From Paramoeba atlantica (taxonomy: Eukaryota; Discosea), in contig CDRNVI010000160.1 of assembly GCA_977017575.1 (NCBI GenBank), positions 1-64,000 of the forward strand: 64,000 nucleotides of DNA, written 5' to 3'. How positions within the stretch are numbered: position 1 is the first letter of the stretch; each line of letters starts with the position of its first letter. The notes under the pieces are model-generated. The model did no database searches and was not told where the DNA came from. It saw only the letters and a list, made by a program, of their open reading frames with translations. This document shows, one piece after another, positions 46,701 through 58,900 of this stretch. The position numbers and the translations under genes were made by a program.

Positions 46701-46970
46701 TTGTCTGAAGAAGATTATGCAGAAGGGAGAATTGTTTGTATTTGTAATCATTTATCTAATTTTGGGCTCTTGTTTGAGTTTTCGACGTCTGGAGAAAATT
46801 GGACGACTTTGAGGATTGTGTCTCTTTCTTTATTGGGCGCAGTTTGGATCTTTATGATTCTATTCTTTTTCTTGGCTTCGCACCCTGAAATAGCTCGTAG
46901 ACTTGGAATTGAATCAAACGTTCAAAGAGATATCAGGATTTGGGGAGACCGAAGTTCTGTTGCTTTGTAG
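40755..46970 (+). CDS. REJ/GPS cell-surface protein with pentapeptide-like head and giant Pro-rich stalk
   Basis: Two exons, 40755-40860 and 40927-46970, encode about 2,050 residues. Exon 1 supplies the ATG and a clear signal peptide ([13 protein letters not shown]). The 66-base intron (40861-40926) is GT-AG and joins ASVHS to DCEWPSC. Positions 40970-42650 encode a beta-helix-like region of loosely repeated units such as [12 protein letters not shown] and [12 protein letters not shown] (pentapeptide-like, modified by Trp). Positions 42707-44268 encode about 86 copies of PAPSPV/I, an extensin-like stalk. Next come Cys-rich and REJ-type sequences as in polycystin-1 (for example [15 protein letters not shown] and [16 protein letters not shown]). 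A GAIN/GPS motif follows ([13 protein letters not shown]), with self-cleavage expected between Leu and Ser. A single helix ([18 protein letters not shown]) and a short tail end the protein at TAG. It lacks the channel part of polycystins. An adhesion or mating-type surface role is likely. Confidence 0.85.
42707..44268 (+). repeat. Coding minisatellite, 18-bp unit, about 86 copies
   Basis: The unit, of the form CCAGCACCATCTCCAGTA, encodes Pro-Ala-Pro-Ser-Pro-Val/Ile. Variation is nearly all at synonymous sites or Val/Ile/Thr/Ala at the sixth position, so purifying selection on the peptide pattern is visible. One shortened unit occurs near 43905. Two other frames, one antisense, are open through the whole array as a by-product. 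Confidence 0.95.
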
Positions 46971-47284
46971 AAGATTTGGGACTTCTTTTTTTTTGGAAGG
47001 GAATTATTTTATGTGATCTTTGATTTTCCGATTTTGTGTGAAATGTGATTGAAAATGGAAAATCAAATTTCTATTATTTTAAAAAATAAAACAACAATTT
47101 TTTATGGTGTCGTTTTTGGTGTCCCATTTCATTGGTGTCCCACCCTTTTTTTGTTTTTCTCTTTTTTGCTTTTTGTTGGATCGCTCTCGTTTTTTATTTT
47201 GGGACAAAACGCTCTCTCTCTTGTCTCAAACGGACGACGATATTCTTCTTTTCTCTCTTCATTCTTTGAATTCGAAAAAAAAAA
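46971..47284. other. Spacer upstream of the small peptide gene
   Basis: About 310 T-rich bases contain the 3' end of the REJ/GPS gene and presumably the promoter of the peptide gene. No other gene is seen. Confidence 0.5.
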
Positions 47285-47476
47285 ATGTTGCAGTTAAAAA
47301 TTCGAAATTTCCTTCTCGCTCTTCTCTTCTTTGCGTTTCTTTTCTTGAGCTATGTTTCCGGGAGCGACGAAGATACATGTGCCCTTCATTGTTCAATGAA
47401 TTGCCCAAAAAGCAAAAGTTGTTTCTCTGCCTGTGATATTCAATTGCCTTGTTTTCCTCGTTGTTGTCCTTTTTGA
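47285..47476 (+). CDS. Small secreted cysteine-rich peptide
   Basis: A 63-residue frame with ATG at 47285 in an A-rich context (aaaaatg), ending in TGA. The first 26 residues form a textbook signal peptide (basic start, then NFLLALLFFAFLFLSYVSG). The remaining 37 or so residues hold eight cysteines in spacing C-x3-C-x3-C-x5-C-x3-C-x5-C-x3-C-C, consistent with four disulfides. No propeptide or known knottin/defensin signature could be confirmed. The function could be defence, signalling or surface coating. The frame is short, but its signal peptide plus regular cysteines make chance unlikely. Confidence 0.65.
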   Translation: MLQLKIRNFLLALLFFAFLFLSYVSGSDEDTCALHCSMNCPKSKSCFSACDIQLPCFPRCCPF

Positions 47477-47844
47477 TTTTTTTTTTTTGAAAAAAAGATT
47501 GTTCTTTTTTGAAAAAAATGATCATTCTTTTTTGAGATTGATTGGTTTTTTGAGATTGGTTTTTTTTATTAATAAAATTATTATTTGTTGTGCAAATAAG
47601 ATTTGTTGATTTTCAATGAATTATATTTCAGTTGTAAGTTGTAAAAAAAAAAAAAGAGATTGATTGTTCATTCTTGAAGCTCAGAAAAACAAAGAACAAA
47701 AGACAGCGGAAAAAGAAAGAAAAAGGGAAAAAATGATTCACTTTCTATTTTCAAAAAATATATTTATTTGAACCCAAAAAAGATAATTTTTTTTTTTTGA
47801 GAGGAGAAATCAAGAAGAGAGGAAGAAGGAATATGACCATTACT
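47477..47844. other. Convergent spacer, no gene
   Basis: T- and A-rich sequence between the peptide gene stop and the end of cullin-4, probably both 3' untranslated regions. Nothing else is recognised. Confidence 0.5.
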
Positions 47845-48720
47845 CTACGCCACATATTTGTACACCTATTTTCATTTTAACATTTTCTTTCTTTCTTCTC
47901 TTTCTCTTCTTTTCTCTTCTTTCTCTTCTCTTCTCTTCTTTTCTCTTCTTTCTCTTCTATCTTCTCTCAGATTGTTCATACCTGGCTATTTTCTTCGTCC
48001 AATTCAATAAATTCTTTTTCTATTAAACTTTCAAGTCTCTTTTTGACCAAATCCATCTGAACACAAACATTTAGAATACTAGAAAGAAAGAAAGAAAAGA
48101 AAGAAAAGAAAGAAAAGAAAGAAAAGAAAGAAAAGAAAGAAAAGAAAGAAAAGAAAGAAAAGAAAAGAAAGAAAAGAAAGGATAAAAGAAAGAAACCTGG
48201 AGGGGAAATTTCAATTGACTGCAGAGTTCGGTAATTAAGAGATTGTGTTTTAAAGTTTTTCTTGTTTTCATGATCCTCACAACAGCCGCGTCAATCTATT
48301 CAATAAGAAAGAGAGAAAGAAAGAAAAGAATCAATTGAGAATCAAGAGGAAAAGAGAAAAGAAAAAGAAGGAAAAGAGAAGAAATAAAAAAACCTGGTAC
48401 TGTCGGTCAACAAAAACAGAGTCATTTGTTTTTTGTCGTTCCGCTTTCTATTTTTTTATGTTTTCAGAAAAATAAAAGTAAAAAGAGAAAAGAGAGAAGA
48501 AAGAGAAGAAAGAAGAGAGAAGAGAGAGAAGAAAGAGAAAAAAGAGAAGAAAGAGAAGAGAAAGAAAAAAAAGATAGAACCGTCTCCTTCGCTTGAATTT
48601 GATTAATCTTAATTCGAAACAATGGATTTTTAAAGTTGACATTTAAAGAAAATGAATCATCTGGTTTGACATCTCTACTCATTGGAGTTTTTGAAAGAGG
48701 TCGTATCTGGAAGAGAGAGA

Positions 48721-48756
<36 letters not shown>

Positions 48757-49508
48757 AAGAGAAGAGAGAGAAAAGAAGAGAAGAGAGAAAAAGAGTGAGA
48801 GAGAAGCGAAAAGAGAAAAAGAAAGAGAAAGAAAAAACCTTTGCAACCGAAAGGCTCTGAAGTGTACTTCGAAGTTCTTTATCATCTATTTTTCTTTTTA
48901 GAGAAACAAAGAAAGAAAAAAGGAGAGGAGAAAAGAGAGAAAAAGAGAGAGAAAGAGAGAGAAAAAAAAAGAAAAAAGAGAGAAAAAAAAGAGAGAGAAA
49001 CCTAAGCCAACTTTGTCTTTAATTTCATTATATTTAAGAGCAGTATTCTCATTAAACAACAAAAGAACAACAGCTTGGAAGAGAGAAACAGAGAGTTCTT
49101 TCTTTCCTGCCTATTTTTCAACTCCATCAGTTTGGTTTGGTTGTAAATTGTTTTTGGAGTTTGTCGGAATAATTTGGAATTTGGTAATCATATTTGAAGT
49201 TGGTAATCTTATTTGAAGTTGGGAATGAGAGTTAATTGGTTGTAAATTGTTTTTGGAGTTTGTTGGAATAATTTGGAATTTGGTAATCTTATTTGAAGTT
49301 GGTAATAAGAGTTTGAATTGGTTGTAAATTGTTTTTGGAGTTTGTCGGAATAATTTGGAATTTGGTAATCTTATTTGAAGTTGGGAATGAGAGTTTGGAA
49401 ATGGTGATGAGAATTGTGGTTGATTGGTAGTAGGAAAGGTTGATTGTTGGAGTTGGTTTGAAAAAGAAATAGTTTTGAATCATATATTAATAATCAGAAT
49501 AAGAATAA

Positions 49509-49548
<40 letters not shown>

Positions 49549-52500
49549 AAACCTTTGGGAAAATAACTTTTAAAATACAATGGCCAAGAGAGTGTTGCCA
49601 TGACAATCGCCGAGAAGAATGTTTGCTGAAGTAGAATTTTTTAAATGTTTCTAAATATCCTGTCATCTGTTGTTCTTGGATTAGTTTCGAAAAACTTGGC
49701 AATTTGTTTCAGGGAATCGAAATGAAAGAATTTTTCAAAGAAAAGTTAAAAATAAGAATGAGAAAAAACTGAATAATTCTGAAAAAAACTAAAATTCAAC
49801 AATTTTAAAAAAAATAAAAAAACAAAAACAAAAACAAAAACAATTACCAGAGAATTCAAATGCAATTCAAGAGCAGGATAAGGAGGCCAAAATCCCATTG
49901 TCAAAACAAAGACATTTAAATCAACTTGTTGTTCCATTTCTACTCCAGCTCTTGTCTATTTATTATGATTTTTTTATTTTTTTTAAAGGAAAGGGAAAGA
50001 AAAAAGAAATATAACTTTCAGAACAAAAAAAAAAAACATAACGGAAATAAAAGAAAGAAAAGAAAAGAAAAAAAGAAGAGAAAAGAAAAAAAGAAAGAAA
50101 GAAAAAAAAAAAAAAAAAAAAAACCTGTTTAAAAGAAAGCACCAAATCTTTCGACAAATCAACATCCTTAAACATCCCCTCCAACTTAGCAGTAAAAGCA
50201 GCGCCACACTCAGCTCTCAACCGAGAAATCATCAACTTTTCTCCATCAATAGAAGCACTCCTTCCTAATAATAACCTTTTGGCCAAATCTTTCTTATAAA
50301 ATGCTTCAAAAACGTCCTTTCCGTTTATGTAGCGGAAGATGATGAGGACGTCGTTTAGCATTTGTTCTAGTTCCTTGGGGAGAGAGAGAGAGAGAAAGAG
50401 AGGAATGGGGGTGGGGGTGGAAGATGATTAGTTTGGTGAATAGTTGTTATTGTCAAGGAAAAAAAGGCGAAAAAAGAACGGAAAATAAAAATGAACAAAA
50501 AAAAGAAAAGAAAACAAAAGAAAAAAAAGAAAAAGAAAAAAAGAAAAAAGAAAAAGAAAAAAAAAAAAAAACAAAAACAAACCAAAACAAAAAAAAAGAA
50601 AAAAAAAAAAAAAAAAAGAAAACTTGTTCAGAAATAGATTTAGAACCACCAGTACGAAGTTTAGAATCAACAAATTTAGCAACAAGTTCAGAAGGTCGAT
50701 TTTCTCGAATATTCATAAAATATTCAAATCCTTCTCTTAATCCATATCCGAAATCTTCATTTCCTGATTTATTTTTGTTAGAGAGAGAGAGGGAGAGGGG
50801 AGAAAGAAAGAAAAGGAAAGAGAAAGAAAAAAGGGGCTGAAAGGAGAGAGAGAAAAGAAAAAGAAAGAAAAGAAATAGAAAAGAAAAGAAAAGAAAAAGA
50901 GAAAAAGAAAAAGAGAAAAAAGAAAAGAGAAAAGAAAAAGAGAAAAAGAAAAAAAGAAAAAAAGAAAAAGAAAAAAAGAAAAAAAGAAAAAAAGAAAAAG
51001 AAAAAAGAAAAGAGAAAAAGAAAAAAAGAAAAAAAGAAAAAAAGAAAAAAAGAAAAAAAGAAAAAAAGAAAAAAAGAAAAAAAGAGAGACCAGCAAAAGA
51101 GACACGAATAATTTCATCGAGTTTTCTTTTAAATTCCAAAACTTCTTGGACCATTGTTGGGTCTTTTTCCTGTGAGAAAGGAAAGAAGAGAGAAAGAGAA
51201 GATTTTAAGAACGAAATAACGAAAAAGAAGAGGAGGGAAAAGAAAGAAAAGATGATAAAGAAAGGAAAAAAAAAAAAGAAGAAAAGAAAAAAGAAGAAAA
51301 GAAAAAAGAAAAAAGAAAAAAGAAAAAAGAAAAAAAGAAAAAAGAAACAAAGAAAAAAAGAAAAAAAAGAAAAAAAGAACCAAACAAAGAAAAAGAAACA
51401 AACAAATAAAAAAATAAAAAAAAAAAAAAAAAAAATAAAATAAAATAAATAAATAAAAAAAAACCTGATCAGAAACAATCTGAGAACCGCGTGACTTGAC
51501 GTACTCTTTAAAATAGTCCCTAATTTGAATTCTCCCTTCCGAATAAGGAAATAATCGGTATAATAGACCCAAATCTTCGAGTTGGTGACTTTTCATTAAT
51601 TTATCAAATCTTTTTTTGTTGTTGTGATTAGAAAAGGGTTTTTGGAAATGAAGAAAAAGAATAAAAGAATAAAAGAATAAAAGAATAAAAGAATAAAAGA
51701 ATAAAAGAATAAAAGAGACAAATCAAAAAAGAAATAAAACAATTATTAAATTAAAAATTAAATTCTAAAAAATTCTAAAAAAAAAAAAAATCTCACCAAT
51801 TATAAAAAAAATTATTTCAAATTAATGATAAAAGAATAATAAAAAAAAATAATAATAATAAATAACAATCATAAATAATAATAATAAAAAATAAATAAAC
51901 AAGAAACAAAAATAAAATACCCTCTCTTTAATATCGTCTCCAAATGCCGAAACAACAATTGCTTATTCACAACTTTTAACAAACTCTTTTTCGTTGCTCC
52001 ATCCAAATACTGAACAACTCTTTTCCCCTCTTCTCCTAATCTCCTCTCTGCGTCCCGAATGTATTCTGAAACCTGAAAGAGAAAAAAGAGTGAGAGAGAG
52101 AAAAAGAAAATGAATTTTTGCTTTTAATAATAATAAAAAAGAAAAGATTAAAAACAAAAATTTAAAAAAATTACAAAAAAATTACAAAAAAATTAAAAAA
52201 ACGAAAAAAAAATAAAAAGAAAAAAGAAAAAAGAAAAAGGAAAAAAAAACAAAAAAAAAAAAAAAAAAAAAAACCTCCATCCCATCAATCCTCTCCCTCC
52301 CCTCCCTCCGATAAAAATCTTTCGTCTCTCTCAAAAAAGGGTGTTCAAAATAACAACTGTACAAATCAAGAGAAACCATCATCCCAACAACACTCTGTAA
52401 AATAGACCAAGAGACCGCCTCTCCTTGTCTTTCTTTTTTGATCTGTTTTTTTTGTGGGGTGAATTTGAGAATAGAAAAGAGAAAGAAAATTGAATGGTTG

Positions 52501-53851
52501 AAAAATAATTCTGAAAAATTAAACAAAAAACAAAAATCACAAGTTGAAAAAAAAAATTTAAAAAAAATTTAAAAATTAAATAGAAAAATCCTTCTCAATA
52601 AAAAAAAAATTTTAAAAAAAAAAAGAAATAAACAAAACAATCACCATCTCCAAAACAGAATCAATCGCAGGACCAATCAACTGAAAAGCAAGAAGATGTT
52701 CCTGAAACAACTCCAACCCCAAATTCCAAATAGAACGAGAAGAAGTAGAATGAAGCACAAAAGTTCTATCTAAATAAAGAAAAATCCGACGAATCATTTT
52801 CATTTGTTCGCTGTGTGTTTCCCAGACTTTGTGGAGAGATTCTAGAAAAGGCGTTCCTCTCCTTTCTCTTTCTTCTGTTGTGGGAGGGGGAGAGAGGCGA
52901 AAAGGAGAAGAGGATCAATTTTTTTTGTTGGTAAAAAAGAATAAAGAAAGGAAATGGAGGAGGATTATTGAATAAAAGAAAAAGAAAATAAAAAGAACAA
53001 AAAGAAAAAAGAAAAAAGAAAAAAGAAAAAGAAAAACCAGTCAATTTTTTTAACATTTGACAAATATGAGAATTTAATTCTTCTTTCAAATCAGAAAACA
53101 ATTCTTTCGAATTTTGATTGGAACAAAGATTTTTAACATCATTGTATAATTCTTCTAAGTTTGATTTTGTTGATTGTTGATTGTGGATTGCCTGAATTGC
53201 TTCCTATTTATTATTATTATTGTCAAATATTATCATTATTTCTTATTAAAAAAGAATATTTTTTATCTTTAATAAAAATTATTAAAAAAAAAATTATATT
53301 CTATTATTTTTTTAGATTATATTATTTAATTTAATCAAAAAGAGAAAATGATTCTTTTTGTGTTAAAGATGTGATTCTGAAAATAAATTTCAGTGAAAGA
53401 AAAAAAAAAGTATGAAGTAATTTTGTATTAAAATTTTGTGTGTGAGGTTTTTCTTTTCGACTTTGTTTTATTTTTCGTTTAGAATTCAAGACATTGTTGG
53501 TAAATAATTAGACAACGAAGAAAGAAAGAGGGGAGATGAAAGGAAAGGGAAAAGAAAAGGGAAAGGAAAAAGAAAAAAAGAAAAAAAAAAGAGAAAAAGA
53601 GAAAAAGAAAGAAACAAACTCGGAGTTTGACCCAAGTATCAGCCTTAAAAGATTTTGGAACAGTCGATGGACCAACTTTAAAGTTGATTACCATTTTTTT
53701 GACTCCCCCATTTGTCCCTTCAAAAGAAAAAGAAGGTTAGAAAGGAAGTAGAAGAAGAGAAGAAGAGAAGAAGAGCTTTTTGAAAGAACTTTTTGAAAGA
53801 AAGAGGAGAAGAAAACGAACCGATTTGACGATTTTTCTTCGATGTAATCAT
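47845..53851 (-). CDS. CUL4: Cullin-4, scaffold of CRL4 ubiquitin ligases
   Basis: A multi-exon gene (about 15-20 introns). ATG at 53851 ([10 protein letters not shown]); the last exon (47865-47845) encodes VYKYVA before TAG, as in other CUL4 C-termini. N-terminal cullin repeats are recognisable: MVINFKVG...DTWVKL (53630-53690), [13 protein letters not shown] (near 53140) and [17 protein letters not shown] (near 52760-52810). The cullin homology domain exon at 50130-50360 contains [19 protein letters not shown] and [16 protein letters not shown], nearly invariant in CUL4. The later [13 protein letters not shown] and [15 protein letters not shown] blocks follow. The winged helix has the neddylation site Lys in [11 protein letters not shown] (near 48260). 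The protein should bind DDB1-type adaptors at its N-terminus and Rbx1 at its C-terminus. Several introns consist almost wholly of T/C tracts on the sense strand and one holds a minisatellite. Confidence 0.93.
49141..49402. repeat. Minisatellite in a cullin-4 intron, about 3 copies of 82-99 bp
   Basis: The sequence ttgtaaattgtttttggag followed by a tttg(t/c)cggaataatttggaat block starts at 49141, 49240 and 49322. Units differ mainly by a repeated ttatttgaagttggtaatc segment. It is followed at about 49505-49552 by an (AAAT)n microsatellite. Both are intronic. Confidence 0.85.
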
Positions 53852-54317
53852 TTTAAAAAGAAAAAGAGACAAAAGAGAGAGACAAAAAGAAACAAAAGAG
53901 AGACGAAAAGAGACACAAAAGAAAGAAAAACCAAAACAAAGAAAGAAAAATCACTTTCTTAATTCCCGACCCTCTCTCAAAATTAGCTTTAAAAAACCAT
54001 ACACCACATCGAGATTGGGATGGAGTTCAAAACTGTTTTTCGTTTTCTTTTTTTTTTATTTGTTTTTTTTTTTTGATTTTTTTCTTTTTTATTGAAATAA
54101 ATATTTCCAACTTTAAAAAAATTGCTCTTTCTCATTTGCAATTTAATTTTTCTTTCTATTTTCTTCTCTTTTCTTTCTCGCATTCCTCATTTCGATTCAT
54201 TGAAATCTCCTTTTTTCTTCTCCCTCTTTTTTCTCTTCATTTTCTCTTCATTTTCTCTTTTTCCCTTCTCTCTCTTCTCTTTCTTCTTTCTCTTCTCCCC
54301 CCCTCTCCCCCCCACTC
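53852..54317. other. Spacer between the DOCK and cullin-4 genes
   Basis: About 465 bases contain A/G tracts near the cullin-4 start and T/C tracts near the DOCK stop. They presumably hold the cullin-4 promoter and DOCK 3' region, both on the minus strand. No additional gene is supported. Confidence 0.5.
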
Positions 54318-55913
54318 TCATTTACACTCTTCTTCAAGTTCAGGAGGAACAACAATCCCTCCAACTCTCTCTTTCATACTCCCAAAAAACTTCTCCATCT
54401 TCTCTTGCAAAGGTTTCATTGGCTCAGGACAGAATTTTCGATGAAATTCCAACCCACTTTCCAAAAAGGGAAGAGTTTTTTGTAATTCGTCTAAAAATTG
54501 GGGGAGAAATTGGGCTTGTCCTTTTTCATTTTGGACGTATTCTGAGTTGAAAAATGCTTCTTGGTATTTTTTTACACCACCTGGGAAGGGAGAGGAGAGA
54601 GGAGAGAGAGAAAATGAGAAAAGAGAAAGAAAAAGAAAAAAGAAAAAAGAAAAAAAAATAAAATAAACAAAAAAAAAAGGAAAGAAAAAAAAAGAAATAA
54701 AAGAAAAGAAAAAAAAAAAAAAAAAGCAAATCATTTGCAAACCATTAACTTCAGCATCAATAACACCATTCAAAGAGCGAGTCAAACGATCAAGTTGCTG
54801 AGGGCCATACTCATTTGAATCAAACAAACGAAGAATTTCTTCCAATTGTTCATTCTTTTCTGCAATGTTTGATATCGCGTTTTCGACTGGTCCAATTTCT
54901 ATGTCTTGTTTTTTGATTACTTCGGATCTGTTTAGGATTCCTGGGAGTGGTTCTGTTGTTTTTTTTTGGAGGGGGGGGGTTGGGGTTGTGAGGAGAATGA
55001 AAAGGAAAAGAAAAAAGAAAAAGAAAATAAATAAACAAAAGAAAGACAAAAAAGAAAAAGAAAAAAGAAAAAAATAATCATAAAAAAAAATAAAAAAAAT
55101 AAAAAAAAAAAAAAAAAACAAAAACAAAACAAAACAAAACAAAAAAAAAACCAGCAGTAAAAAGAATGGTCTTCCGAATCCACAAATCCCGAAACTCATT
55201 CTCAAACTTCTTCTTCTCTTTCCGAAAAGTTTGTTTCAAAACAAATCTTTGAACATTATCATTTTTTCGAAAATTTTTCACATTTTCTTTCACATTTTTA
55301 AAATCCAAAAAACTCTTAGTTTCATCTTCCCAACCGCTATTTTCTGGTACAACTGTTGAAATTACTACATATTGTTTTTCTTCTTCTCTCATTGTTTCTT
55401 GGAAATCTCCACGAGATCTTAGGACCTTTGCGCCGGGGAACTGTGAAAGAGAGAGAGAAAGAAGAGAGGAGAGAGAAGGGGGAGAGAAGAGTGAGAAAAA
55501 GAAAGAGAAATAATAAAAAAAGATTGTCAAAAAAAAGTTAAGAGAGAAAAAACCTGGTTTTGCATTCTTGTTGAAAAAGCTGCAATTCTCTCAAGTTCAT
55601 GACCTGCATAAAAAAATAAGAAAGAGAAGAAAGAGAAAGAAAGAAAATGGAAGAGAAAGAAAAGAGAAAAGAGAGAAAGAGAGAAAGAGAAAGAAAAGAA
55701 AATGGAAGAGAGAGAAAAGAGAGAGAAAAGAGAGAAAGAAAAGAGAAAGAAAGAAAGAGAAACCTCGATAAACAAACTCACGATTTCTGAGACTTCGTTT
55801 AAATCCTTTTCCATAAAATCCCACATACGCGTACAGCGGAATAAACCTTTTATTAATTTAGTATTCTTATTTATTTTTTGTTTGTTTTTTGTTTCTTTCT
55901 TTTCTTTTTATTT

Positions 55914-55944
<31 letters not shown>

Positions 55945-58900
55945 TTATTTTTAACTATTTAATTATTTAATTACCTCTCAGTAGTTTTCAAATTATCTTC
56001 AATAACTTGTCTTTTAATCCTCGACATGTCACGAAAACTCCTCGCCTGCCCAATCATATCAATACCTCTCTTTTCTTTCTCCTCCCCTTTTTCTTTTTTC
56101 CTTTCTTCCTAATCCTATTTCTCTCTCTCTTTCCTCTTTCTTTCTCTTTCTTTCTCCCCTTTCTCTCTTCTTTTCTTTCAAAACCTGATCAATTTGAGCT
56201 GCGTCAAAACCATTAACCAGATCCAAAACCTCCAAAGCTTTCTCATATTCTTTTCCTTTTACAAAGTAATTCAAAGCGCGAAAACAAGAGACAAATTTTA
56301 GTTCTCCTTCTGATGAGTCCATTCCTTGAGAAAGAAAGAAGAGAGAGGGAAAAGAAAGAAGAAAGAAAGAAGAAAGAAAGAGGGAGAGGAGAGAAGAGAA
56401 GAGAAGAGAAGAGAAAAGATAAAATAATTAATGAAAATAAATCAAATTAAATTAATTGTTTTTTTAACTCAAATTATCAATCAAATTTATCCAGGGAATG
56501 AGAGTACAAAATATAAATAAAAGCAAAAGCACCCAATCTATCTGGAAAATGATCTTTGAGCTTTTGAAATAATAATATTATTTCTTCTCACAACCATTAA
56601 ATGAATAAATAAAAATGGTTCTTTGAATAAGCTCAGTATTCTCGTTTCATACTTAAAAATAAAATAAAAATAAAAAATAAAAAAATAAAAAATAAAAATA
56701 AAAAAATCAAACCAGACAAATGTTGCAAATTAACAGAATAAGGAAACCTCTCCTTAGACCACCTCAAATGAGTCACAAAAACCATAAAAGTATGAGCAGC
56801 CTGACTAAAACTCCCATACTCCACAAAACTCTGAAACATTTCAAGAAGATATGAATAATATAATCCATAACTCCCCGCATTTTTCATACATTTCATCAAT
56901 TTAATTGTCAATTCTGTCATTTGTTCTTCATCTCCTTGTAATGTTGCATATTCAAGATCAAGATAAACGCCCAAAGCATGTCGCACATCTCCAATCAAAT
57001 CAAAGACTTCTTGTTTCGCTTCAAATTGTAAAGTGGCCCATTTATCCACCTTTCCTTCTACACATTGCCCCAATCGAAACAAAAATGGATCAAAATGAGT
57101 GTCACGGTTTTCCAAAAGCCCTCGACTCTTCGTTAAACTCACAATCGTCTCGACTGTCCTCCTCCTCATCAAAGAAAGAGAAGAAAGATCAGAAAGAGTA
57201 CACCGAACAATACACAAGAAGTACATATCTGCCAACCAACACTGAAAATCCACCTCATCTGTTTGTGACGCAAAGTAGATAATCGCACGTGTCATGTCCC
57301 CAATAATAGGATGCTGTGACGCTCCTAAACGAAGCCAAACTCCTTCAGCAATCATACGAACCGATTTTCGAAGATCAATTGGAAAAATAGTCCCATACAT
57401 GGATTGTCGTGTCACAGATATCCACATTGTTTGTGTCAAAGTTGTAAAACAATCCAGAAAAACAAAACAAAGAGCAAGGAGCGCACGGAAATGGGGAAGA
57501 TTCTCTGAAACTTGTTGAGAATGAAAAGGAACTTTTGTTGATTTGGATAAGAAAGAAGGAGAGAGAAAGAAAGAAGATGAGATCGAAGAAGAAGAAGAAG
57601 AACTGGTGCCATTTTCTGGGGGGGTTATGACAGAGGGAGTGGTTGAAGTTCTTCTTCTTTTTGATTTTAGGGAAGAACCTTTTTCGTTTGTAGCGTGGAT
57701 TAGATGGTAAAAGAAGACCTAAGAAAAGGGAAGAAGAAAAAAAATGAAAAAAAAAATAAAATAAAATAAAATAAAATAAAATAAAAGAACCTCAATCATA
57801 CGATGAGTCACCCGACACTGAAAAATCAACAAAGAAAACCACTTCTCTCGAAAAGTATTTCTCATACCACACAACAAAATCCCCACCAAATACAAAAAAA
57901 TACTGTCAGGATGTCCCGGGTGTATGAGACACCAATTTCGAAGAGAGGCAGCAGAAAGAGAATCGAGAAAAAGTAATAAAACTGTGTATGCTTTGATGAG
58001 GTTTTCGTGAGATGAGATGGTTAGTTTTGGGGGGGGAGGAGAAGAAGAAGGAGGAGGAAAAGAAATTGAAGAAGAAGGTGAAATTGAAGGAGAAGAAGGA
58101 GCGCGAGGAGAAGGAGCACGAGGAGAAGGAGCACGAGGAGAAGAAGCACGAGGAGAAGAAGCACGAGGAGAAGAAGCACGAGGAGAAGGAACACGTGGAG
58201 AAAGAGGAGAAAGAGGAGAGGAATTTGCAGGAGAAAGAGGAGGAGAAGAGGAACCACCCTTTTTTGAAGAAGGAGAAATAGAGCGAGATAACATTTCCAA
58301 AGGAGAAATTGAACGAGATGGGGGGAAAGAAGCAGAAGGAGAGGGAGAAAAGCGAGAGGGAGAGGGAGTACGAGAGCGAGAGGGAGAGGGAGAAGTACGA
58401 GAAGAAAAGGAAGGGGTGGGAGAAAGAGAAGTGGGAGAAGAAAGATGAGAAGAAGGGCGAGAGGAAGGAGAAGGGCGACGGCGAGAAGGGGAAATACGAG
58501 ATAAAGGAGAAGGAGAAGAAGAGACTTGATTTGAGTCTTCATTCAAATCAAGTTTTTTTGGAGGAGATCTTTCAGAGGAAAGTGAGAAAGATTTTGGGGA
58601 GATGGGTGGAGAAGGAGAAGGATTTGAAAGGGGAGAGTTCTCTGGAGAATCTATTTCCTCAATCAAGAGGGTGATATTTGATGAAGATTCTTGGTTTACA
58701 AGACGATGTTCACCAGATGAAGTAGCATCAGATGAATTGACATCAAGATTTGAGGAAGAAGAGGAAGAAGAAGAAGAAACATCACAACGACCCTCTTCCA
58801 AACTCAAAAAAGAATTTCCTGGAAATGACCCCGCTTCCAATAGAGAGCGAAGATAAATCAGAAACGAAGGTACAAGCACCATCAACTTTTTCATAATTTT

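Noticed and set aside
50453..51478. A 341-codon minus-strand frame rich in Phe, Ser and Leu
   Set aside because: It runs through three cullin-4 exons and the intervening T/C-rich introns; only the exon parts match cullin.
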